A stretch of 64,000 bases of DNA from Isoperla grammatica (GCA_945910005.1 OX246747.1:4636670-4700669), one strand, 5' to 3'; shown: positions 42,185-54,049, counted from the first letter of the stretch. The notes: generated by a model not told the origin, from the sequence alone. Made by a program: numbers and translations.

Positions 42185-43379
42185 TAAGGCTGCCGTTCGA
42201 CTTAATATTTGTAAATCGATGTCGGATTGAGCATTTAGACATCACGTTGCGATCGAATCGAAAAAAGTCAAATAATACGTCGCCTGGCCGTGCGCAGCGC
42301 TAAAACATGTCTTTACTCGCGTGCGTGCGACGCGATACTGGCTATTTAGAAAGCTCGCTGGCAACCGCTTCCGTCAACCTACCCCCCAGCCCCCCAAACT
42401 ATCGCTAACTCGTCAGACAACTCAACAATCTCAATCTTGGTCACGACTTCGTCAAAGCCCGAGGCCCAGCGGACCAGCATCCCTTTCAGTCGCACTCTAC
42501 GTGTGCACGGCTGCGTTCACCGGACTAGGCAAATGTCAGTTTTCGCTTCGGTCTCGTGTTATGTCGAGGCGAAAGAATAGGCGTAACGAAAGTAGTAGTT
42601 AGGAACAGCAGCAGCAAATACACGGGGCTTATTAACCACATCAAGTTGAAAAGACCAATGCAATATAGATTGATTGATTGATTAATGGGGCTTAACGTCT
42701 CATATTTATGCAACGATGGCTAATCGAGACGATGAGCGGGTGATAATGAAGATGCGAAAGATGATAATGAAGAATAAAGCCACATCCGAATCAGATCCAT
42801 TGTACGTCGCGTGGGTCGTCATACGGGAGTCCAGCAAGGGAGGGCAGGGCCAAGTGGGAGGAGAAATATTCAATGGGACAGTGTGGGGGAAAGGGGATTG
42901 GGGTGTGGACTGCACTTCGTCTGACTTCTCCTCCTCGACCAGTCCGGCTTGGGTGGCCCTACCAGAAGCATACGCTTCCGCCGGCATAGCTCTCGGGATC
43001 AACAAAGCACGCAAACCTGCCCACCACGATAAGGTGGCAGTCCCTGGGCAGGTCAATAATATTGACTCAATATAGAACATTTCCCGAAAAATGTAATATG
43101 GAAATATACACGCGTTTGTCTTGTTGGGGGAGAGGGGGGGGGGGGCCATTAGCGTGACAGGTTGCAAGTTGTCTCGTATTTCCAATTATTTCACAGTGGA
43201 AGGTCAGTCGGCGAACGCATCAAAGGCGTTCGTAGTGCCAATCTAAAACGCCGCCAGGGAGAAACGTGTTTCAAACTCGATTTTTTTTGGGTTCGATGTC
43301 AACGTATCACACCAATGTCTTAAAATTTGTCCGCGACATCAACATCGAATCGAAACATCGATGTCAAAGGGCAGCCCTA
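42185..43379. mobile_element. hAT-type element in the hAT gene intron, itself hosting a SINE
   Basis: Imperfect terminal inverted repeats TAAGGCTGCCGTTCGAC (left) and GTCAAAGGGCAGCCCTA (right), with ATCGATGTC blocks further in on both sides. Flanks GTAAATAC (42177-42184) and GCAAATAC (43380-43387) give an 8 bp duplication with one mismatch, as expected for hAT. No transposase remains; about 0.8 kb without the SINE. Confidence 0.78.
42671..43052 (-). mobile_element. HT SINE, long body, head X, full-length
   Basis: Complete from (GATT)n to GGGCAGG. CAATATAGA occurs 5' (42661) and again about 18 bp after the 3' end, so the duplication is unclear. It nests inside the hAT-type element. Confidence 0.94.
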
Positions 43380-43858
43380 GCAAATACTGTAAATTAATAG
43401 GAGCCCTCCTTGTTTTGTGTTTGTTTATGATACTGTCAGAGTTAGTATAGGCCTAACCTACTTAATTAAAAACGGGTTCATTATATTAAATAAAGTGACT
43501 GGAATGTATTCCTATGTTATTGTGAAATAAATGAATACCCTCATTTATATTTATTTCGTGATGTAGGCCCCTACCATTGACGGCAAAATCGGCTGACGTG
43601 CTCCCTTGCTAAACTCAGGCTATGTCTGGGTGTATATACCCCCCCCCCCCCCAAACAACCCTGTTGTAGACGATATTTTAGGGGTTCGCACTTTTTTTAG
43701 GCGCTGTACCTAAAGGCTGTACATTTGTTTGTGTGTAGAATGTGCAGAATTAAGTCTAGGCCTAGTAGATGTTCAATTCTGAGGCATAATGAAACTAGCA
43801 TAACTAAGTAAAATAACACAAAAGAAAATAATATTAAAATAGGCCTTGTCCAGCCTAC
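43380..43858. other. Rest of the hAT gene intron
   Basis: Contains a C run near 43640-43653 and TAGGCCTA near 43756. No gene seen. Confidence 0.5.
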
Positions 43859-44623
43859 CTTATGCGCCCAGCACTGCACGTGTATAAAGTTGTCTTCCCC
43901 AACAAGCGCACTAAGTGTGTTGTAGCAAGTGGTCATGTAGCGAGCAGAATCTGTTGAAAACGCCACACAACTCTCGTAGGCAACATCGTACTTCGTGAGG
44001 GTGTTGATTACAGCTTGTGCGCAACTTTTTCCGTCGGCAGTGTCCAACACAACAGATGCAGCAAGGAACACGTCTTGTCTGTCAGTGGGCTCAAGTAAGC
44101 AAAACAGAATATTGAACACGCAATTACCGGCTTTATCTGTAGTTTCATCACAAATTATGACGACATCTTTACCTGCAACCGCACTTTTTATTTCCTCAAC
44201 TTTATTTGCTCCGATCAAAGGGACGTATTTGCGCCTGATGGTATTGGCACATGGCAGATCACCACTTCCGGCCACATACATACTCATCCACGACCGTAAG
44301 CTGGGGTGATCTAGCTTTTCAGGTGCAATGCCCGCTTCTAAAAATGCCCCAACTGTGTCCGTAATAAACTCTTCTTTGTCATCCTTGGCTTTCTTCGCGG
44401 CTACAAAGCTTTCTTGCAGAGAAGCCTGCCTCTTCTGCCCTCCTCTAGCCTTTGCCTTTTTGTGACCATCACTCACCACATGTTTTAACAGGGTGTCTTT
44501 GCGTTCATATTCAAGACGGCAATCGCAATGTTTGCACATAAGAACAGTACCATTTCTCACGTAAAAATTCTCTTTCTCAAATTCTTCTGCACGCTTTTTT
44601 ACACTAACTTTTATTTTTGGCAT

Positions 44624-45232
44624 TTTCCCCGAAAACAGATTAAAATAAGACTGGTCACAAAAGAGTTGCCGGCCGATAGACAGGGTTGTGAGCCTTGCGA
44701 ACTAACGAAACGAACTGCAAGTGCCAAGGTCATGTGCTCATGCAGAAGTCACGTCCGGAGCAGATCGGGTGTCATCGTATTGCGTTCGTGGAAGAACAAA
44801 CGAAACCGAACGAGTGTTGATTAGCTTGCCGGGCAGGCAGTCGGCGGTCGCCTTGGTCTAGGAAACTTGTCGGGGTGTGGAAGGGTTGCGAGGGGGGGGG
44901 GGTATGCTGCCTCGCTCGCTGATGTGATGTGTCACTCGAGCCACTTGCAGTGGACTTTTCACGGCACACAAATTCACAACTGGAAATCAACCCAGCCAGA
45001 CACGGACGCGGATTTTTGGCCAATATTTAACACTTTTCGTAATTTTGGTCTTATTTCGCGAATGCACAGATATTTTGTGGATTTCGTGGTTAAAGCTCCA
45101 AATCGCGTTATTTCGTGATTCAAAATTTACATAATTAGCATACTGACATGACGTCTCGTCTACAAATATCATTTTGAGGGATATAACAACAGTTTCGTTT
45201 TATTTCGTATCGCGAATTTTACTTGGCTCTAT
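44624..45232 (-). other. 5' region of the hAT transposon
   Basis: Upstream of the transposase start. Near 45180-45228 the minus strand reads TTCGCGATACGAAATAAAAC, which resembles the subterminal sequence of the 37.4 kb hAT MITE (TTCGCGATGCGCGATAAAAC). The terminal TAGGGATGG itself appears cut off by the SINE at 45233. Confidence 0.55.
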
Positions 45233-45494
45233 ATGGGGCTTAACGTCTCATATTTATGCAACGATGGCTAATCGAGACGATGAGCGGGTGATAATGAAGA
45301 TGAGAAAGATGATAATGAAGAATGAAGCCACATCCGAATCAAATCCATTGTACGTCGTGTGGGTCGTCATACGGGAGTCCAGCAAGGGAGGGCAGGGCCA
45401 AGTGGGAGGAGAAATATTCAGTGGGACAGTGGGGGGAGGGGCAGAGTCTCCTTTTGTCGCCTCTTACGACTAGCAGAGTCACTCTAGGCCTATT
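45233..45494 (-). mobile_element. HT SINE, head Y, clipped at the head end
   Basis: Tail module, long body and head Y to TAGGCCTATTCTAG; the GAGACGGG end is missing. The R2-like LINE starts immediately after. Confidence 0.9.
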
Positions 45495-45499
45495 CTAGA

Positions 45500-46845
45500 G
45501 TCGTTCAGTGGGGATCTCTGGTAGAGGGACCTGCGAGCTAAATGCACTGGCACAGGGACGCTGTGGGTTACCATCCCCCTCGTCCCTCAATCTCTCGGTA
45601 CTGATCCTAAACCAATTAACGGCAGTGCCCGTGGTCCACTGACCCGGGCTGCTGAGAGATGGAACCGGTTGCGTAATGTTGCTTCCAGTTCGAGCGGGTC
45701 AGGGGATCCTGACGGGGGGTGGGGGGGGTTCGCTCGCACCCACCCTTGGGAGCTGCGTCGGTCTCGGGATTGGCCACTTTGCGGGCTGTGTCGGTCGCAA
45801 GACTGGCCGCTCTCGGAGCTGCGTTGGTTTTGGGGCTGGCCGCCCCGAGAGGGGGGTTGGTTGCTGGGCCACCCACTCCTGAGGAGGGGGCTGTGTCGGC
45901 AGAAATGCTGGCCGCCCCGGTCATATGTGGGGTCTTCCATCGAGCTTTTGGCTCTAGGCGAGGGTTAGGGCAACACATGAAAAAAGCACACCCTGTTGAG
46001 TATAACGACGCGATCGACGTGGAAAGGAAGAGACCACGCTGGGAAGGGGGGGAGGTCAGACTTCAGGCTCGTGCCGAAGCTGACGCTCCCGAAGCTACTA
46101 GGTTTCTGAACCAGTATCTTGTTGATAGGTTCCCGAACCGGATGCTCCAGGCCATCAAAAGGGTTCGTCGCAGGGCGGACTACCGGGATATGGTGGTTGG
46201 CATAAGAGTGGCACAGCAGCCAGCTGTGTTGCCCCCCAGCCTGAAGAGTTGCAGCCGTGTTGACGGGACCGATGACTAACAGGCAGATGCTGTGCCTGAA
46301 GTGTTCATGCCAATCCCACCAGTAATAGGGGAGCCGCATCCACCTGACGCGGTGGACAATGTCAGGGTAGTTGCAGGAGCTGGTAGAGGCACTGACACTG
46401 TCTCAAAGGCTTTGGTCGACAAGGTCAGGTCCGTTGGCTTCCTACAACCTTTTGTGGATTATGTGGCCCGGATTTATGACAACGCTGCTACGAACTTTGG
46501 TTCTGACCATCACGACGATGGATGGCACTCGGAGAGATAGACGGCGACAGTAGTTCGGGGGTCTGCTTCGTTGGCTTGAGTGCGTGGCCGGGGTTCCGGT
46601 GTGGGATAGTCGCGGGGTTCGTCAGGGCGATCCACTATCACCCCTTCTGTTGAACCTTGTTGTTGACAGAGCTTTGGGGTGCCTCAGTCCTGAGGTTAGC
46701 ATTTATCTGAATGGGGTGCTTGTGAATGCTCTTGCCTTTGCCGATGATGTGATTCTTGTGGTGTTTACTCGAGGTGGGTTGCAACTGCTTCTCACTCAAT
46801 TTGAAGATTTGAAATCACAAACATGGATTTTGAAGGTCATGTGAC
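45500..46845 (+). pseudogene. R2/NeSL-like LINE, N-terminal finger/Myb and RT fragments
   Basis: 45904-46230 encodes an R2-type N-terminus: VFHRAFGSRRGLGQHMKKAH (C2H2-like finger missing one Cys), then Myb-like RPRWEGGEVRLQARAEADAP and LVDRFPNRMLQAIKRVRRRA. After a deletion, 46390-46500 encodes an RT motif A area (TDTVSKALVDKVRSVGFLQP, FVDYVARIYDNAAT) and 46600-46830 motifs B-C (RGVRQGDPLSPLLLNLVVDR, NALAFADDVILVV). It ends at about 46845 without thumb or endonuclease. Stops and frameshifts throughout. It differs in sequence from the 39.5 kb copy, so two families may be present. Confidence 0.78.
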
Positions 46846-48304
46846 AAAATATCACGATAAAAAAGTAAAATGTCTAGCAGGAAAAAATGGAAGATGTGAA
46901 TCAGACAATGAAGGCTAATTAGGAAAACAAATTCCAGGCAGAAAACACAACCGATAAGGGTAAACTCATAGAAGCAATACAAGATGCATATTATGCTATG
47001 TACAGCACACTAGCTGGAATAGGTTTCTCGAAATTGTCGAATACTCATACATATTTGGAAATAAATATAAAGGCAAAAATGAGATATCAGTTATAGTTGG
47101 TACTCACGATCCACTTATTATGAGTAATGCTGACTACAAGGCATAAGAGAACAAGTTAGATTTTGTTCCTTACTTTTCCCAACAATTCTCTCGTGTAAAA
47201 ATGGCAGGGCGAGGCAAGTGCGTGTACAATGCAGTGCCCTTAAACATCACAGAGAAAGAAGATTGCTCTAAGGCATTACGTCTTCTAACAGCTAGCTCGC
47301 TTCTCAAATACAAACAATATTTTAAGGAGCTAATTTGTCTCTATTACATCAGCCACAGTTTCAAATATTTTATTGTGTCTGCCTTGAGAGACGTCGAATG
47401 AGATGAATGACGTCATGTGCAGGCTCTAAGTCTGGGCTTGGGGCGGCCCATTAATTGTTTTCAACGCTTCATAAACAAAACGTCTTGCAGGAATTTCTTC
47501 AGCAATGAATTAAGAAATGGACGACGCTCTGGGGAACTTAGAATAGGAAATCATATCACGTATCGTGGGCGCAACAATGACGGTATTGGGAAGAAACATT
47601 ATTTGTTCCTACATAGCTCTCATTTTGAATCTTTAATTACACTGCAAAAAAACTCAATAGACTACATGCTAAACGTAAAGGGATTTCCTCCATTGGAAAG
47701 TTTACTCCCGAGAGTACATTTATTCGACATGGCGGATCTGTGCTTCTTCAGATTTAAAATAATTAATTGAAAAATCTAGTACACGTTTGTTTCAAATTGA
47801 AGGCTAAAGTTATATATAAATGCTTAGCAAGAACGTATTACAATCATATCCTGTTTGAAATACTTTTAATTTCCTGCGAAGTTATAGGTTAGGTAGGCGT
47901 ATACATATATTAATGGGGCTTAAGAGCGATCCATACCTAGAAATAAAATCGTTTTAGGCCTTCTCTTGCAAAGTAGGGGAAATGGTGGTGTGGGGCAAAT
48001 GTTCGTCGAGAGATGCCTTTTGTACGATGACAGAAATATTGCACTTTATTGTGCACCGAAAGCTCAATAGAGCCGCCACTAATCCGCTAAGTGGTCTCGG
48101 CGGCTAGTTTGTTAGTTTTCGTAAATAGACCCACCAGCCAACAAACGTCAGTAGTGGTTTTGCTTTGGATGCTATGTTATTTCTGTGAGATACGTTTTTC
48201 CAAATCCAAATAATAATAAAATAATAATAATACCAATAATAATAATAATAATGTTTTAAAAAATTATAATATATAATACCATTTCATAGTATACAAATAA
48301 ATGA
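46846..48304. other. Unassigned; one ORF at 47417-47770 and (AAT)n
   Basis: 47417-47770 is open for 117 codons (NELRNGRRSGELRIGNHITY near its middle), without recognisable domains. (AAT)n lies at about 48205-48255. A lone ATTAATGGGGCTTAA at 47911 may be a scrap of the HT tail. Confidence 0.35.
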
Positions 48305-48690
48305 GCAATAACTCGTAATATAGACTTGCGTTAGAAGAAACGGCAAAGTAATAATCTGAACAAGAAACGTCAAATACTAAATAAAATATGTAATTCCTGA
48401 TTCGCAATGCTCTTGGACGAAACTATGGTAAACCTACATTTCCAACAATAAAGTAACTTTTCGAATAAGGTAGGTAAATACTAAATTTGTGGGTCCCAAT
48501 TCTGTTGTTCGGAACAACATAGTACATACAGTTGCATTAGAAACAATACGTACGTAAAGTAATAATCTTAACAAAATACGTAAATACAATTATCTTGTAC
48601 GGAACTATAGACCTGCATTACAAACAGCAAAGTAACGTTCCCAATTCGGACAAGGAACTCATTGGCATTGGGTTACATTAAGAACAACAT
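48305..48690. repeat. Old, diverged tandem repeat, unit about 110 bp
   Basis: Four to five weakly similar units share the pattern GGAAC..A.TA.ACCT.CATT..AAACA.CAAAGTAA and AGTAATAATCTKAACAA (near 48346 and 48560). Divergence is high and boundaries are approximate. Confidence 0.45.
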
Positions 48691-49455
48691 ATTCAGAATA
48701 GGGAACACGCGTATGCAAATTTTAATCGATTTTTAAATACCTTGTCTCTCATTTAATAATTTTGTGTCTTTGAATTTTGAAAAACGGATCAGTCTATGCC
48801 TCAAAATAATTAGTTTAGTAACGATAAATAAAAGGGCGCGAAAAACGAGCCGCTGCCATGTAGAGTGGATTTGACGTCATGGTTTTGTTCTTTGTACGCT
48901 CACCGCCTCAGCGATTGGTCTGTTACGCCACGTCCACAGAATCATTGCGTCACAGCCACCTGTACGCGTTTCAGATCCCCGAGTTTAAACTTCAATAAAT
49001 GCGACCACATTAAACCTATTTAAACATTTCTTTTTTACTTAGGACTTGCATTAATATACTTTTTGTATCTGATACTATTGAACTAAGTGTTTGGTTTTAA
49101 AAAAATCGTACGCGTGTTGCCTATAGCGGTTGAGTTACATGAACAAGATACATTTTGTGCAGACACCATACGTTATGACCAGAATAAATAGGCCACTATC
49201 CTATACGTGATCTCATAATGTCGGTATACTCGAAAGGTAAAGTCTTTCAGGTCGTACGCTTTTTAGTGAAAGACAGATGGATGTTGAAAACATTCTCCCT
49301 ACTCATTAGGAAGGGCATTATGTCTGCTCAGTGGAGTGAACTAGACATGTGCTGGTCTGGTTTATAATTCTATAATTAAAAATAGATGTACCAATACACA
49401 CAAACATGTCTGTAGGACTATCGCTTTCACATTGCATTTCATCTCCTTAAAATCG
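48691..49455. other. Intergenic, nothing recognised
   Basis: AT-rich; no coding or repeat signature found. Confidence 0.4.
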
Positions 49456-49715
49456 AATTATTATTATTATTATTATTAATATTATTATTATTATTATTTA
49501 TTGAACAGCTTAGGTCATATGATGTCTTTCGAGTCAGGTCCATCTATATTCATCGCGTGGTCGTCATAAGAGGAGTCCAGCAAGGGATGGCAGGGCGAAG
49601 TGGGAGGAGGAAACTTCAGTGTAGGACAGAGGTAGGAATGGTCAGGTTCTCCTTTCGTCGCCGCTTACGACTAGCAGAGTCACTCTGGGCGTATTCTTCC
49701 CCTGGCTCAGACGGG
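49456..49715 (-). mobile_element. Head-Y element with (ATT)n tail
   Basis: (TTA/ATT)n at 49456-49500, then a body (GAGTCAGGTCCATCTATATT, GAGGAGTCCAGCAAGGGATG) and head Y ending CTGGCTCAGACGGG. The tail module of the HT family is replaced by TTATTGAACAGCTTAGGTCA. The 15.25 kb fragment shares this body. Confidence 0.82.
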
Positions 49716-50519
49716 CATTGACATCGAAGTTGTTTGATCTGGGAAAGTGCTATTTCTTGGCTTTGGTGAAGTAGGTGGATTTTTTTATACAACCGTGTCG
49801 TCGTTCAGGTTCTTTCCATTTATTATTTATTCAAAATTATCAGCTTTCGATTACAATTTATTGAGCACCTAGTTTATACTGAGGGTTTCGTATTTCCATG
49901 TTGCGGGATATCCTACTACCGTAATTCTGGCAATATACAGTTGTCAAAACGAGTATCTCGACTCATCACGATACATGTTTTCTGTACGTATATACCTTGT
50001 AGGAGGCTATGCAACAAAAATACAATACTATCTTCTAGTGAGTAGTGACATGAAGTTGGGTTCGTACCTGCTAATAATATGTAAGCTTTTTATTGAATCC
50101 AATGATGCAATGAACGTCAACACATCCCCCCACAAATGGACAACGACTTCAATATTTAGTACCTATATAGTCTCCACTCAGTGTTTGCCAGAAAGCTTCG
50201 TCACACTACATATTGTTAGAGCAGGGCCCCATACCGGTAATAGTGGACATAATAATTTATCCAGAAAATATAAACTCAGAAGCGCACTTTCCAGACAGAA
50301 TTACGTAATTCGTTCCGTATGACCTCACGGACCAGCTACCATCGGTGATTACTGATTACGATGGTGAGAGGCACCGTGTTTTCCAACCCTCAGCAACGAT
50401 TTGAGACTATGAGCCATGGCCCATGAATGGCATGTTCAATGAGTGAGTTCTTCTATATAATATAATAATATAACAGTAATGTTTCGTAGGAAACCTGCCC
50501 ACAGACAGAGACAGCCAGT
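49716..50519. other. Intergenic, nothing recognised
   Basis: An ORF at 49975-50319 has no features of a known protein. Confidence 0.35.
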
Positions 50520-50748
50520 TCATGCTCCTTTTCAGTGAATACCCAGGTGTTGCGATTTTTGGAATTGTTGGGGAAGGAATGTCTAAGGGCTGTTACTATG
50601 ACTCAATCCGAACATTGGCCAACTGTGACTGAGGAAACCCTCTGGGAAATCTTCAGTCAGTCGGGTATCGAACCGGCGACCTCCCTAATTAGAGCCTCGT
50701 GTGCTAAAAGTGTAACACTGGGCCACCATTATCGATAATCTCGGTCTG
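50520..50748 (-). mobile_element. tRNA-derived SINE, minus orientation
   Basis: Minus strand reads GGTGGCCCAGTGTTACACTT and GTCGCCGGTTCGATACCCGA: box A-like and box B (GGTTCGATACC) at tRNA spacing. It is followed by a body (AGATTTCCCAGAGGGTTTCC, GTTGGCCAATGTTCGGATTG). The end of the element is not defined. Confidence 0.6.
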
Positions 50749-51118
50749 AGAACCCACCCCCAATGCTACCAAACCCCGCTACCAAAATGTTACACTAAAG
50801 CTGTTAAAACATTTATTAGTGTCGTAATGAGAACATTGCCGATAATGAAAGAAGAATAGTAAACTGAAAAGCAATGGAAAGTAACAACTACCTTATTCGT
50901 TCCCTCCATTTTTCAAGGCTCCTGCCTTTTTTTCTTCTAGGAACTGAAAGGTGCAAGTTTCCTTTCTTTGAAAGTCTCCGTTTGTTTTTCGATGGGACTG
51001 TTGTTGGTGTCACGTGTATATATATACCAACAATTACGCACACAAATAACAACGAGAGTAATGTTTAAAATATAATAGAAAAATATGTTATATAGTAATA
51101 ATATACTGTAATTTTAGT

Positions 51119-51318
51119 AGCCGGCGCAGTTGGCCGAGGTCGGTTAGGCGTTAGTCTAGTAAACCGCGATCTCTGCGTTCCAGGTTCGAATCCTGGCTTG
51201 GGCATGGATGTCATGTGGCGTTTTTTCATCCTCATAAAAACCAACTCATCGTCTCGATTAGCCTCGTTACAAAATATGGCACGTAACACCCCAAACATAA
51301 TTATTATCATCATCACCA
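51119..51318 (+). mobile_element. tRNA-headed SINE carrying the HT tail module, plus orientation
   Basis: Head: GGCGCAGTTGGCCGAGGTCG (box A area) and CCAGGTTCGAATCCTGGCTT (perfect box B GGTTCGAATCC). Tail: CTCATCGTCTCGATTAGCCT, CGTTACAAAATATGGCACGT and AACACCCCAAAC, then (ATTATTATC)n. The tail is the reverse complement of the tail module found in the other HT copies. It is the only copy of this module in plus orientation. Confidence 0.85.
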
Positions 51319-52142
51319 TCATAGTAATTTTAGCAATTGTAGACACGACTAAGATCGAACTCAGAACCTCCGACGATACGTATTGCTATGGGTGTTGTTG
51401 CCGCTTGGGCTACCGGTGCCAGGGAACATTACATGTGTCCACTCTCCACACAATATCAATATCTAACAGAATCAGGAAGTCTACGTAATGAGGACGCAAT
51501 GTCTACGCAATTAGGAACTGCATTATTCGGGCAAGCGCAAACCGGGAACGTCGAGTCGAGAAAGATGAACACTCAAATCTATGAAAACAGGTTGCGAGCT
51601 ATCGGCAAGTCTTCAAACCTGTCAGATTTATGGGTAGCAATAATTTGGCAGTTTACTGTGCCGCTCGGGATGGATCCTCCTTTGTTCCGTGCACGTGGTT
51701 CTCAGCGGAGGGGAAGTTGGAGGAGTTGGGGGTGAAAGTGGCTTGACTGAACAAACGCCGATCAGCAGCGCGCACGCATAGTCATTTGTTTCCCCTGATT
51801 ACGAGAAAACTATTAATCGAATTCGTTTCAAATAAATTTATCTGTACACCTTAAGATGAATAATTTTTCTTCCTGTTTTCAATTTTTTTCTAGGATAACG
51901 TGGACGGTTTTAAAATCATATTATGAAGTAGAGTATCAAAAAATTCGATAATTGCAGGATTTTATCACCTGCCATGGGGCCTAAACTATAAATAATTATC
52001 CAAAAGTACAAAACGGCAGAAAAATCGGACACTGTCAGCTTGAAAACTGAGGCAACGGGAACTCTCTAGGGCAAACGGTTCTCACGCAATCACCAGAAAC
52101 AATTAGCACGGGAACGCCCTATACCGCTCTAAGTACGGATGG
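51319..52142. other. Intergenic, nothing recognised
   Basis: An ORF at 51388-51735 lacks recognisable features. Confidence 0.35.
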
Positions 52143-52423
52143 CTCTAAACGTCTCATATTTTTGGAACAATGGCTAATCGAGACGATGAGCGGGTGATGA
52201 TGAAAATGAGAAAGGTGATGATGAAGAATAAAGCCACATCCGAATCAGATCCATTGTACGTCGCGTTGGTCGTCATACGGGAGTCCAGCAAGGGAGGGCA
52301 GGGCCAAGTGGGAGAAGAATTATTCAGTTGGACAGTGGGGGGGAAAGGGACAGGGTCTCCTTTCGTCGCCTCTTACGACTAGCAGAGTCACTCTAGGCCT
52401 ATTCTACCCCGGGCCGAGACGGG
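52143..52423 (-). mobile_element. HT SINE, head Y, full-length head
   Basis: Starts at CTCTAAACGTCTCATATTTT (tail end shortened), long body, head Y ending CCGGGCCGAGACGGG. Confidence 0.9.
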
Positions 52424-52429
52424 ACCCAA

Positions 52430-54049
52430 GTGAGTCGTACTAATAAACAAAACTACCTGCACTGTAAGTCAGTATCAATGAATGGAATGAAGTTCATAGT
52501 AAATCAGTGCCTCGTCTTGAAGAACATGCATAACTACACGTTTGGACTAATAGAGAGCATTTGGCTAGTGGACAAATGCATCTACTTCTATTGTCATTAT
52601 CAGCAACACTTTTACAATGGCCATCTACATATTTATGAGCTGACTGGTGCTGAGAGATTTGCACTTGTTGCATATGAAGATATATCTGATTACTACCCTC
52701 TAAATGTATATGATGTATCTGGTGGATCCATGCACCGAGGTGTAACTTTGCATCATGGAATTGTATCATTAATCTCAGAACACTAAGGTAAGGTTGATTG
52801 GCTATTAGTGGTCTTGTGTTGTAGCCAAGCTATCAGGCGTTTTGTTTCTTCTGTTCCTTTCTTTCTCAACCAGTTAACTCTTCTCCATACCAGTAAAGTT
52901 ACGGTTGTAAGGTCTAACCTTTCCATCCTAGTTGTATGTTTACAAGATTATGACTACTCGAAAAAAATTTTAACTTATTTTGTTTTTTTCAGTAGCCTAC
53001 CAACATGAGAGTGTTATTCGAGTACAATGAAACATCAAAAAGAATCAATTTTGAAGGCCCAACAACTTTCGATATCTTAATGCAGACAATTGGCAAAAAG
53101 CTCGACCTTTCGAAAAATGACAATATCAAACTTAAGATTTTTGATAACGATTTTAAAAGTTTCGGTGACTTTACAGACATAACCGAGGTTGTGGATTTAA
53201 CAAGGATCAAATTCGTAAATCCCACAGCAAAAACTGTTCCTACAATGCCAGACGATACCAGTGCAGTAAGTAAAGCAGTAGTACGTATTGAAGGATACAA
53301 ATCTGCGCAGTGAACAGTGGGATGTTAAGAAATTCAAAATTACGATTAATGATTTCTCTATCGTCAATCATCAAGAACTGGCCGCTGCAGAAACAAACTT
53401 TAGAGACCGTTACGTTACAAGTTTCACACACCGTCTTATGTGTTAAAGAAAGAAATTAACGACATTCTGTCGACAGAACTGACGAACCATGGGGTATATA
53501 CTTCAAACCAAACATACCGAGAAATCACTTTGGCATTGATAAATCAATTTCCATCACTAAGGGAACCAGCTGGCAATGGCCACACAGGATTTCAAATAGC
53601 TCTACAGTACAGGATGCAAGAAATACGGACAAAGCTGAAAACCAATGAAACATCTATTAATGCAGGTAGGGCTATATGCTTCTTTTTAACAAAATCATAT
53701 TTTTATGCACGAGTTAGGCTATCTATTCTAGTATTTCCAACCATGCAATGTATTAATCCGGTGTTTGTGTTTTTATATTTTGGGGAAACGATCAAAGAAC
53801 AATCCCAATTTACCTGCCGGAAACACTGCTACCAAAAAACCAAAAAGACGTGAACTGAATTTTGCCCCTTCCTTTCCTGATGGGGAAACTGAAGAAACCA
53901 TGAAAGCTCATAAGACTCAGCTTCTCTTGGAGTTCAGGAAGAGGGAGCCTGATAGGAACATGATTGACTTAAGATTAAACAAAACCTTTGCATTGAGACG
54001 CCAAGATGTCCTCAATAAGGTTCAAACATTGGAAGGTATAAAGAATTAA
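52430..54049 (+). pseudogene. PB1-like multi-exon gene, frameshifted
   Basis: 52460-52785 encodes a conserved-looking block (MNGMKFIVNQCLVLKNMHNY, IYFYCHYQQHFYNGHLHIYE). After acceptor TTTTGTTTTTTTCAG, ATG 53005 starts MRVLFEYNETSKRINFEGPT to TEVVDLTRIKFVNP, which fits a PB1/ubiquitin-like fold. A frameshift near 53300 leads to SEQWDVKKFKITINDFSIVN; another near 53425 leads to YVLKKEINDILSTELTNHGV, YREITLALINQFPSLREPAG and donor GGTAGGG. A last exon-like part at 53830-54049 encodes KRRELNFAPSFPDGETEETM and LNKTFALRRQDVLNKV. Together these match the architecture of an uncharacterised family seen in many invertebrates and fish. The two frameshifts argue for a pseudogene. Confidence 0.55.

Larger units (their letters stand above)
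41460..44623 (-). pseudogene. CGGBP1-type hAT transposase gene, two exons, truncated
   Basis: Exon 1 (44623 down to 43859) starts MPKIKVSVKKRAEEFEKENF and encodes a BED-type finger (MCKHCDCRLEY, HVVSDGHKK), a basic linker, then the hAT core: PCANTIRRKYVPLI, VVIICDETTDKAGNCVFNI (first catalytic Asp), TALVG-like ALVGEDNFIHVQCWAHK. Donor GTAGGC, intron 1825 bp, acceptor TTTTTCTTTCATAG. Exon 2 (from 42033) continues in phase: INLVGQLWQNHLEELNAAVA, PMPVLTRWNSWFHSVTYL and FVADNCATMMELIEVLEG. A frameshift near 41590 leads to EHKLGLLAEGVFNEEFNK, then the frame ends at 41460 where the R2-like LINE begins. The C-terminal dimerisation domain is missing. Vertebrate CGGBP1 derives from this transposase type. 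Domestication is not indicated here. Confidence 0.82.

Noticed and set aside
42661..43078. CAATATAGA as the target duplication of the 42.7 kb SINE
   Set aside because: The second copy is displaced about 18 bp from the SINE end, so it may be chance.
50690..51205. True tRNA genes at 50.7 and 51.1 kb
   Set aside because: Box A/B are present but the acceptor stem does not pair, and SINE bodies follow directly.
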